NCBI RefSeq assembly: GCF_001039355.2
Contig: NW_019773714.1
Span: 263,790 to 324,199, forward strand
DNA: 60,410 nucleotides
Source: Lingula anatina
Lineage: Eukaryota; Brachiopoda; Lingulata; Lingulida; Lingulidae
Direction: 5' to 3'
In this document: positions 1 through 8,370 of the stretch, in pieces
Layout of the letters: each line of letters begins with the position of its first letter
Numbering within the stretch: position 1 is the first letter of the stretch
Position numbers and translations under genes: made by a program
The notes under the pieces: generated by a model
What the model saw: only the letters and a program-made list of their open reading frames with translations
Told to the model about the DNA's origin: nothing
Database searches by the model: none

Positions 1-2285
1 GCAACTTAAATGCACCTTCATGATTCCATTTTATTTCTTTTTCAGTTTTGATTTTTTCGTAACATCCTCTCTTGGCCCCAATCCATATTGCTTCTGTTTT
101 TTCGAGATTGGCTCTCAGGCCCGAACATTCAGAGAATGCAGTGATTAAATAGAGGACCCTGTTCAAGGAGAACTCGTCGTCTCCCAGTATAAGAGTTGTA
201 TCATCCGCATAAGACGTAATAAGAAACTCCGTATTGTTTATATTAATTCCATTTACGTCAGGGTCAGTCTTAACTGCGGCCGAGAAAATTTCTAAACAAA
301 GAATAAAAAGATATGGGGACAGGGGGTCTCCCTGTCGTACACCCCTTTTTACCATAAAGAACTCCGAAAGATGGCCGTTATTTTGTATTGTAGAGGAGAT
401 ATCAGTGTATAAGGTTTTAACCCACTGTTCCATTCTAAGGAATCAAATGCTTTTTCGTAATCAAGGAGAAGTATTAATCCGGGAATTTGTTCATTTTCTG
501 TTCTTTCTATTAAATCATATACCAGTCTGGTGCATTCACCCATGAATCGGCCTTTTACAAACCCAAGCTGTGTGTCACTTATCAGTTTTTTCAAAAAAAG
601 TTTCATACGGTTTGCAATGCAAGCTGAGGCAATTTTATAGTCGACATTTAGCAGGGAGATTGGTCTCCAGTTATTTAAGTAGTTTTTATCTTTGCCCGCC
701 TTAGGGAGACAAGTTATAAGTCCTTGCCTCTGGCTTATTGACATACATTGTCTAATGAACGAAACGTTGAATGAGCGTACAATAAATTGTTTCAAGTCGG
801 ACCAAAAGAATTTATAGAATTCCACTGTGTATCCGTCGATACCAGGCGATCGGCCATTCTTCATGTTTTTTTAAAGCATTATGACATTCTAGCGTAGTAA
901 TTTCTTTCTCCATATAGTCGCGTTCCTCATCTGTTAATTTATTAATATGGGGATTGTCATTTCTCATAAATATCTGTCTGTGCACTTCAGTGAGTTCCGT
1001 TTTATCTGAAGAATAGAGGCTTTCATAGTATCTTTTTTGTTCCTTAATAATATAATTCAATTTTGTCACTTCTGTCTTATCAGCTTTGACTAATTTTGCA
1101 ATAGTTTTTTCGGTATAATTTCTCTTTTCTAAATTGCAGAAGTATATATCTACTACTTTTTTCTCCTTCCACTTTCCATCTGGATTTTGTTCTAATAATT
1201 ATACCCTTTATCTTCTTTTCTCTAAGTTCTTTCAGTAACATTTCTAATCTACCGATTTCGTCTCTTACACTATCATAGTCCGGATGTTCAAAAAGTTGTT
1301 TTAATCGGTTTTCTATTACTTTTTCTTGATTATTACGTTCTTTCTTTTTGTAGGCCGAGTATTTTATTGTTTCTCCCCTGATCATTAGCTTCAGTGTTTC
1401 CCATAGGAGCTGATCGTCTATACTATACTCAACTTTTTCTACATCGCCGGTTCCATTGACTTTGTACTGGTCTACAACGTCTCGTATACATTTTTTTACT
1501 ATCTTTATATATTCTTTGTCTGTAAGAAGGCTGTTATTAAATTTCCATGTTCCTGGTCCGCGTTCTTGGTTTAAAAATTTCAATTCAATCGTTACTGGAG
1601 AATGGTCTGATTTATAAGCAAAATCAATTTCTGCCTTTTTTAAATTATTCTGTAGATCTGAGGATATTAGAAAATAGTCTAGTCTAGCCCGTTTATGAGA
1701 TGGCCCAAACCATGTATATCTTTTTTCTAAAGGATGAAGTTCTCTCCACACATCCGTCAGATCAAAAGTATACATAATGTTTTTTATGGCTTCATTCGAC
1801 TTCGTATTATTTTTATGTAGATAATTCAGTGTATCCATTTCATATTCCAAAGGGACATTCCAATCACCTGCAATGATAATTGAAGTATTATCTAAAAGCT
1901 GTAGTCTATTTTGGAGATTTTTAAAGAACGAGGGCTTATCATTGTTAGGTCCATACAAGGCAACTAGCGAGACTCGTGTGCCTTGCATAAGGGTGTCCAA
2001 AATAAGAAAGTTTCCTTCTGGATCTTTTATCTCATTAAATATCTTATATTCAAAGGTGTTTCTGAAAAGAATTGCCACCCCCCTGCTATTTGACTTGTAT
2101 GAGCAGAATCTGACATCTGCGCCCCACTCTTGCCTCCAAAGTATTTCGTTATTCTTTGTGCTGTGAGTATCTATTAAGAATGTTACGTCATATTTTTCTC
2201 TACTTCTGACAAAGAAATCCCTTCTTTTAATTGGGTCCGAGGATAAGCCCCTGCAATTCAAGCTACCTACTTTAATCGAGTTCAT
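1..2285 (-). pseudogene. LINE ORF2 (endonuclease-reverse transcriptase), frameshifted and cut by window edge
   Basis: Minus-strand ORF2 of an L1/Tx1-type non-LTR retrotransposon. The start Met at 2285 opens an exonuclease-endonuclease-phosphatase domain: SLNCRGL near residue 8, an AGDWN motif, LDYFLIS, and the catalytic SDHSPV box near residue 227. The reverse transcriptase follows: SPGIDGYTVEFY near 840, AFDSLEW near 440, GVRQGDPLSPYLF near 310-350 and the catalytic YADD box at about 200-211. The frame is broken at least three times: near 1150, at an A-run near 867, and near 430 just after AFDSLEW where a few codons also seem lost. No single frame runs through, so the copy is dead. The 3' end lies beyond position 1. 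Family assignment rests on domain order and motifs; the clade (L1 versus Tx1) is a guess. Confidence 0.93.
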
Positions 2286-3046
2286 GTTTAGATATTGAGG
2301 ACGAAAAGTGTAGCAGAATGTTTATGTTGGGTCATTTGCTCCGTGCCATCAACCATCCAGACAAACATGTCAAACTTGGGATTTTCTGCCGCATATTTAT
2401 ATCCGGCAGAAAATATATTACGTTTTACAAAAAGTAGAATTATGTATACACAAATGTTTGATATATACTGTACGGTAGTTGTGCTGGTACACATAAGTAT
2501 CAACCTGATTCTCACTGATTCATTTACGTACGCACACCGACTTTCACTCGCATTCTCGTTTTCATACATACACACACCAGTTTGCATCCTCTTCAGACAT
2601 CTCAATTCAACGACTTGGTCATTTATCCATCCACAAGGGTTTCCGTCACACATAAATCCATTCAATGTTACATCAGGAAAAAAAAAGTGTGTGATGGACT
2701 CGATCAAAGACACACATATGTATGTACAACTAAACGTGATACATAGCAAAGACAAACATGTCAAGTAGAAGAACATGCATAAAAAGACTAAATACATGTC
2801 CCAATTAAGGTCACACAACAAACAAAAATAGTAATAATAACAATGGACATGTTAGGGTTGGCTATCTTAGTTAGATACAGTCGGCTACTAATACATGCAC
2901 TTGTATAGAAGACGAACATACATTGTACTAAACCAGAAAATAAAAATTAAAAATAAATAAATAATAATAACAATAATAATAATAACAAATGGGTGTACAT
3001 GTACATTAGTTAGGTTATACTGAAGTAAGAAAACTTGTAATAATAA

Positions 3047-3405
3047 AGGTGGATAACATATAATGGTAATCAAATGAAAATGAAATAAACATACTGAAGC
3101 TGGACATGTAAGGTAATATTATTATATGGCAAGCCAAAAAAAACATAATGAAGGCCAGGGGCGGATTTAGGCCGTCTTCTGGGTGTTCCGGAAGACGGTC
3201 AGATTTTTAAGTTTACATTGACGGGTATCTAATGTTTTCTGTCGGAAGACAGTCAAAAATGGAGGATGGATTAACAAGATAATTTAGAAGACTGTCCGAA
3301 AATATCTCTGGATCCGTCCCTGAAGGCGGATAACATATGATGGTAATGAACTGAAAATGAAATAAACATAATTAAGCTGGACATATAAGGTAATAATAAG
3401 GCAAG
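3047..3405. repeat. Two imperfect ~85-bp direct repeats flanking a MITE
   Basis: The blocks 3047-3133 and 3321-3405 share the order GGATAACATAT, TGAAAATGAAATAAACATA, AAGCTGGACAT, AAGGTAAT, GGCAAG with scattered substitutions. They look like an old tandem duplication whose junction now holds the MITE at 3156-3322. Confidence 0.75.
3156..3322. mobile_element. hAT-like MITE (CAGGGGCGGATTTAG ends)
   Basis: The left end CAGGGGCGGATTTAG matches the reverse complement of the right end, CAGGGACGGATCCAG, giving about 15-bp terminal inverted repeats of the CAGGG type usual for hAT elements. AAGGC lies on both sides; a full 8-bp target duplication is not clear. At 167 bp it has no coding capacity. Confidence 0.65.
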
Positions 3406-4007
3406 TCGATTACAATTTTTATACTGTTAATGTCACGTTCACAGGCTAGAGTGAAATATTTACCTAAGAGTTCGGCACTTGCTATCGGGGAAGTCATCAC
3501 ACAGCTTTGAACCTCAGCTGGTATTTTTCTTACAAGAAAATTATGATAGCAGCGAGTTGTTATTTGTATTGCTAGTTACCTGGCTTGGCTAGTTTTTTGC
3601 TGTGTGAGGACCACCCGACATTCAGCACCGACCTCCTCTTGCTCTTGCTAGGTCTGTTCGTTATTCTTCTCCACTCAGTCTATTCCTAGATACAAAAATC
3701 AGACGTGAATATAAAGGAGATGAGTGTTCTATTATTCAGCACCAGTCGTGCATGTGTTGGTAATCGTATGTCATGCATATGCTGAGCGCTATCTATTTGT
3801 AACGAGAGAGATCTAATTGCTGTGACTATAAGTACCTGACCTGCTCACAAGCAGTCTTACGCAATCTTCATGTCCCCTCTGCGTCTTCTTAAAAGAGTAA
3901 ATTTTATCTATAATTGTAGAAATGCATGGTTAAATTCCCAGCGAAGAAGAAGTAACATTAAAGAAAATCAATTAAATAAGTGTTAGACAGTCTTTAGCTG
4001 TTTAGAG

Positions 4008-4937
4008 TTAAGATTTTCTGACTGATCTTTTAATTTTATCGTCAAGATTATCGTGTATATCAAATCTTATTCTCGATTCGCTGTTCACAAGTTGGCCATA
4101 CACGCTCCCGTTGAAATACCAGGCATTTTGAATGTCTTCAAATTGTCCTAGGCGTTGGATAAGTTTTGTGTTGGCCGCAGTAACGTCATCAGAAATCTTT
4201 AAAGCATTGCCGGATTGCCTCACTATTTTGCGCTTTTTCATAATTTTTGATTTGATTTCCGTGTTTTTCACTTTCATTATTATTGGTCGAGTTTCTCCTG
4301 GCTTTCCTGGGATTCTATGTAAAGCCATAATTTCATCATCTTTGATTTCTATCTTTGCGACCGTTTTCATCATATCTTTCACCTTCTCCTTTATGTTTTC
4401 ATTCAATGTTTCTGTGATACCGTATATTTTGACATTGGTTTTCCGAGAGTATTGTTCGTTTCTGTTAGCACGAGAGCTAGCTTCCATGGAGAGAGTTCTA
4501 CATTCATTCATTGATTTTTTTAGATCTCTCACCTCTTTATCCTTTTCAGAGAGCCGTTCCCTCAGATTGTGGACCTCGAGGTTCATCCCGTCGATTTGAT
4601 CTTGTAGTTTTCTCCTCTCCTCGATGTGCTTTTGTTCAAAAGATTTCATGCGCTCTTCGTATTCTTTCCTCAATTCTGTCATCGTTTCTTGTATCACACC
4701 TTTCACTATTTCCTTTAAGTCCTCGATTTTAACAGTTTTGTCTAGAACACATTTTATTTCTTCTAACTCTGTAAGTATCTGCAGACTGTTTTCATCACTT
4801 GTGCTCGATAACTCGCTTAGTGTTCTTTTAGGTTTAGGCGGTTGCGGTGGAGGACTGTATTTTTTCCCACTTTTTACACTACATTTTGATCTGGCAGCCA
4901 TGGTTATCGTATTTTTCAATTTTCTTTGATGGGTCAA
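4008..4937 (-). CDS. LINE ORF1-type protein (coiled coil plus RRM-like domain), intact
   Basis: An open 309-aa frame; a second in-frame Met at residue 13 (MAARSKCS) has a better look as a start. The N-terminus is Pro/Lys/Ser rich (PPPQPPKPK). Residues about 60-165 are a long charged heptad-like coiled coil (TELRKEYEERMKSFEQK, LRERLSEKDKEVRDLKKS). Residues about 170-255 resemble the RRM fold of L1 ORF1p/Transposase_22 proteins, with RKTNVKIYGI as the first strand and RPIIMKVKN before a helix. ORF1p is the RNA-binding chaperone that packages LINE RNA. It lies 5' of ORF2 on the same strand, so both probably belong to one element. Unlike ORF2 it carries no frameshift or stop. Confidence 0.85.
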   Translation of the reverse strand: MTHQRKLKNTITMAARSKCSVKSGKKYSPPPQPPKPKRTLSELSSTSDENSLQILTELEEIKCVLDKTVKIEDLKEIVKGVIQETMTELRKEYEERMKSFEQKHIEERRKLQDQIDGMNLEVHNLRERLSEKDKEVRDLKKSMNECRTLSMEASSRANRNEQYSRKTNVKIYGITETLNENIKEKVKDMMKTVAKIEIKDDEIMALHRIPGKPGETRPIIMKVKNTEIKSKIMKKRKIVRQSGNALKISDDVTAANTKLIQRLGQFEDIQNAWYFNGSVYGQLVNSESRIRFDIHDNLDDKIKRSVRKS

Positions 4938-5320
4938 AAGCCTGCCGAGTGTATTTTATTGTCAAATATTTGCCCACGTTATTATTTTGACATTGTCATT
5001 CGTTCATATTAAAAGAACGGTTTGGAATTCCCTTTGTGTTCATGTTCTATGATAAGTCAGTTGATTGGTTATCTCAGTTGGTGGTCTTTGTGCAAGTCGA
5101 CTTATTGCGTAATTAGGGCGAATAGTGTTCACTGTCTCAGCGGTATAATGTCATACGAGTTTGATGATTTTGTTGTCTCAAAATAACATATTAGACAGCA
5201 ACTTTTACCTTTAAAAAAGGTATTCTAGTGACTCCCGTGATGTTCATACATACACTGCATTGGTCTGATTGCTGCCAGATCCGCTTCTTACTCGCCAAAA
5301 GGGATAAATCCACGGAGAAA
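4938..5320. other. Probable 5' leader of the LINE and flanking DNA
   Basis: No coding signal is visible. By position the part next to 4938 should be the 5' UTR of the LINE, but I see no clear 5' boundary or target duplication. Confidence 0.35.
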
Positions 5321-5349
5321 ATTTTGGCACTTCCAAACCTGAGCTGTGA

Positions 5350-5900
5350 CCTTTGACCTTGCATGGGTGTTTGTTATGCAACACGTTCCCAGATATATCT
5401 GTATGAAAGAGAAGATGGTAGACTTAGATTTGTGTTAGGCTACCCTAGACTTGCGTCTTGATCTGGAAAGGCAGGTCGCATGACATGACTGAGAGTGAGG
5501 CTGGTGGAGAATTGAATGCCCATACTTCTGTATGAGAAGACGTGCTATTCTGAGATTCCATGTATTAGTGTCTATTAAGATCAAGCTAAAGAGCTGTTAA
5601 GGTAAGAAATTCTATTATTACCTTTATTAGAATCCTAAGGGAATTCTACACTGAAAACACGCCATACTTTGATGCACTGCCCCAGGAAACATATGACAAC
5701 TTTTGTGGTTCAAGCACTGAATGTATAGATATGGAAGATCATATTGCTAAGGTGAAAAATGATAAATACATTGTATTTACCAACATTTGCATACTGCATG
5801 GGTGTTTGTTACGCCACCCGTTCCCAGATATATCTGTATGAAAAAGAAGATGGTAGACTTAGACTTGCCCGGGTGTTAGGCTACCCTAGACTTGCCTGTA
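5350..5900 (+). repeat. Duplicated ~110-bp block within the P2RX7_C/YqaJ locus
   Basis: The block around 5363-5460 (GCATGGGTGTTTGTTATGC, CGTTCCCAGATATATCTGTA, GAAGATGGTAGACTTAGA, TTAGGCTACCCTAGACTTGC) recurs at 5797-5896 with small indels. The spacing of about 435 bp suggests a local tandem duplication. The second copy lies in a 109-aa open frame (5759-6088) without a recognised domain. Confidence 0.7.
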
Positions 5901-5952
5901 GTAGGATATTGTATTTCTGTTGGTTGCTTATTTGTTACTTTTTTGTTATTGT

Positions 5953-6645
5953 TATGGAGAGGAAGTCAATTCCTTACAGGGAGTCGCTACCTGCAGACAT
6001 AAAAGCTCATTATAATGCCAAAATTGGAGAGATCAGTGTAGACCTGTACAGGCTATATACAAATAAGATAACATTGACGTCTTTATGATAAACAACACTC
6101 CCTTATCAGAAACTCTGGCACTCGAAAGTGAAAATATTAAAGCTTGTTCCTTTGTGGACAGAGTAAATAACTCAGAAAATTACAAAATACCACACACAAT
6201 TATTAAGAAAACCACCACGTTGATTGAAACCGCAAATGAGAAATATCCAGTATCAAAACTCTACATCTCAGGGACCCTCTTCATGGATGATAAGAAGGGA
6301 AACAGGCCATCTCCTACTTGTCTCAGAATCATGGCAATTGCTTATTACACAAGTGTGAAGTACATTTCTTTGTATTTCTATTTACAGGTTATGGAGTTGA
6401 ATATAACAGACAAGTTCCACCTGGGTATGAGGGTAGCCGGGGGAGGGGGGGGCATTCTAGGTTTTCAAAATGAAGATAGGCAGCAAGGAAAGGAGGACAA
6501 TGCTGCGATAAGGCACAATGCCTACCGCAGTTATATAATGCGGCAGTATAACAGGCTAACTCATGGTGACCATAGAGTCAAATCATCCCATCATGCTGTG
6601 TGTGGTACAAGTATCCCTCACCTACAGTGAAATATATGGGTTTTG
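5953..6645 (+). pseudogene. Decayed protein gene ending in a P2RX7_C-like domain, copy 1
   Basis: Two abutting plus-strand frames (to 6088 and from 6085) look like one decayed coding region. Its start (LPADIKAHYNAKIGEISVDLYRLY) is protein-like but unassigned. The end is clear in outline: RHNAYRSYI near 6513, a short loop with THGDHRV, then out of frame a segment reading KYPSPTVKYMGF at about 6607-6642. This order, an AYR helix, a basic strand, IPSC and YPSP..Y.GF, is that of the P2RX7_C family, the cytoplasmic tail domain of P2X7 that also occurs alone in many invertebrate proteins. The domain lacks its cysteine-rich N-terminal part and needs a frameshift, so I call it a pseudogene. No P2X channel part is present. 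Confidence 0.6.
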
Positions 6646-6680
6646 ACACAGGACATATTGTGTAGAGCAGCAATTGCTTA

Positions 6681-7300
6681 AGCCTGCTGCACACAAAACG
6701 ATTTTTCGTCGGCCGACACACTTACGACAAAATATCGGCCCGTCTGCGCTGCTCCATGACAACTTTTCAACTAGTCGGGAGAGAATCAAACATGTTTGAT
6801 TTTTAAACGTCGTACCGTAGTGTGTGCGCTTTCCTACGACAATTTGTCGGGCTGATCATTATCTTCAGCCAATGGTTGCGCCATCTGATATCACGTGCCC
6901 ATGCCAGAATTCAATATGGATGCCCCCAGTGATAGCCGTGAGGAAAGTACAGGTGAAGAAATTTTGAATGGTGAGTGGTCCATTGAAAAAGAGGGCATTT
7001 TGGTCACGAGTTGGAAACCGAGTGAAAAAGGCAGCAGCTTGGTTCGACATAGCAAAGGAAGTCGGTATGACCGGTCAGTATGTTTGAAGGCCCTATAATT
7101 TTCTATTAGTATTAGTTTTTTTTTTATTTTTCAGCGAAATTACAGCCATTTTGAAACAACACCCCACCTCGCGGACGAGATACGTCACTTTCACCACACC
7201 ACTTGGCGCTTCGTTGCGACAGCTTGTCGTGTGTGTGTGCGCTGATCTCATCCAGGACGACCGATCAGCCAACAAAAAATTGTTCTGTGTGCGGCGGGCT
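6681..7300. mobile_element. Non-autonomous PIF/Harbinger-type element inserted in copy 2 of the duplicated locus
   Basis: The ends AGCCTGCTGCACACA (left) and AGCCCGCCGCACACA (right, reverse complement) begin imperfect inverted repeats of about 40 bp that continue with matching ACGATTTTTCGTCGGCCGA and CAATTTTTTGTTGGCTGAT. TTA flanks both sides (6678-6680 and 7301-7303), the target choice typical of Harbinger. The paralogous sequence at 6341-6375 reads straight through the site (GCAATTGCTTA then TTACACAAGTGTGA), which acts as the empty site. Inside, 6895-7098 is open and contains EWSIEKEGILVTSW, possibly the start of a Myb/MADF-like helix from the accessory Harbinger protein. Confidence 0.85.
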
Positions 7301-7303
7301 TTA

Positions 7304-7610
7304 CTACACAAGTGTGATGGACATTTCTGTGCATTTTTATTCATATGTTATTAAGTTGGATATAACAGACGAGTTCCACCTGGGAATAATTAGGGTGGCC
7401 AAGGGGGACATTCTAGGTTTTCAAAATGAAGACAGGCAGCCAGGAAAAGAGGACAATGCTGCGATGAGGCACAATGCATAATGCATTTATATAATATGGC
7501 AGAATAACAGACCAACTCTTGGTAACCGTAGAGTTATTCCATCCTGTATTTGGTATATAAAAAAAAAAGTATCCCTCACCCACAGGGCAATATACTACAG
7601 GATTTAAGAC
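7304..7610 (+). pseudogene. P2RX7_C-like domain remnant, copy 2
   Basis: This is a tandem duplicate of 6350-6645: the same TTCCACCTGGG, TTCTAGGTTTTCAAAATGAAGA and GAGGCACAATGC landmarks recur. After a frame change it reads IIWQNNRPTLGNRRVIPSC near 7490-7550, then KYPSPTGQY near 7567-7593 and GF. The RRVIPSC motif is the best-preserved hallmark of the P2RX7_C family in the window. A stop and at least one frameshift break it. Without the Harbinger element at 6681-7300 the two copies would be adjacent. Confidence 0.7.
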
Positions 7611-7984
7611 TTAGAAGAGGACCATAAAAAGGCATTGCCAAAGTAGCATTACTATATTAAATATGATTAAATCTGCATCAAACAGATGTTATGAATATAA
7701 TTTGTGTGTGAAATTTCTTTTAGGCATGGTTAATTATCATTTTACTCCAATGTCCATATGAAAAATGTACATGTGTTATTGCTAGTATTTTAAAGATCTT
7801 TTTTATTTTCTTCTTGTAGTTGGAACATCCATACAAACGAATTTGAGAGTTAGACTTACAGTCAGCAAATAAAAAGTGGAGGGATTGTTTGGCACTTGTT
7901 CATCCCATAAAGGACCCAAATAATATACCGTCACCCACAAAACGTGAGATTGAAGCAGTCTACAGTGTGCTGTTGAAAAATTAA

Positions 7985-8370
7985 CTGCTGTTGTCCTGTC
8001 TGTCACTGGAAGGTGATTGGCCAGTTGACCTTAAGTCAGTCAGGAATGATAGTTTGAGGGATGCCTCATATGAAGAAGTACTGGCACATGCAGACAGTGT
8101 GGACATTAATGTGACCCCATCACAGGCATCATATGTGGTAAGCGTAACACATGAGCAAGCGAAGTCTGTGAAGTGGGGTCAGTATAGGGTTGGCCTCATC
8201 ACAGCCTTATGAATATACAAGGCCACACACACTACTACAGAGACTCTCTCTATGTCCATCATAAGAGGCATATGCAAACAAATACTATTTTAGAGTCCAC
8301 AGACTGACTTGGGCATCAGGAAGGAAGCAGTTGCTAAGAAGGAGTACAACCACCTGATGATTCGGCAGTG
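7985..8370 (+). pseudogene. YqaJ-like nuclease N-terminal fragment
   Basis: In one plus-strand frame the sequence reads VTHEQAKSVKWGQYRVGLITA, stop at 8210-8212, then YKATHTTTETLSMSIIRGIC, stop near 8292, then TDLGIRKEAVAKKEYNHLM. The pattern of Q-K-S-x-x-W-x-x-x-R-x-G-x-I-T-A, then S-x-I-x-x-I-C, then G-x-x-x-E-x-x-A-x-x-x-Y is that of the YqaJ/lambda-exonuclease family common in ISL2EU-type transposons and in invertebrate genomes. Catalytic Asp/Glu and Lys residues further downstream are absent, so this is a dead fragment. It lies on the same strand 380 bp after the P2RX7_C remnant and may come from the same gene or element. Confidence 0.6.

Larger units (their letters stand above)
2286..4007. 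other. 1.7-kb spacer between LINE ORF1 and ORF2
   Basis: About 1.7 kb separates the end of ORF1 (4008) from the ATG of ORF2 (2285), far longer than the usual L1 inter-ORF distance. It holds an AT-rich microsatellite near 2940-2990, an 85-bp imperfect direct repeat (3047-3133 and 3321-3405) and a small hAT-like MITE between those repeats. The ORFs seen here on both strands (for example 2295-2768) overlap each other and show no recognisable domain; I treat them as chance. Confidence 0.6.

Noticed and set aside
2288-2821. 157- and 177-codon frames on opposite strands inside the LINE spacer
   Set aside because: They overlap each other almost entirely, have no recognisable domain and lie in repeat-derived DNA.
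5953-7610. A P2X7 receptor gene
   Set aside because: Only P2RX7_C-like tail motifs are present; no channel ectodomain or membrane helices were found, and the frames are broken.
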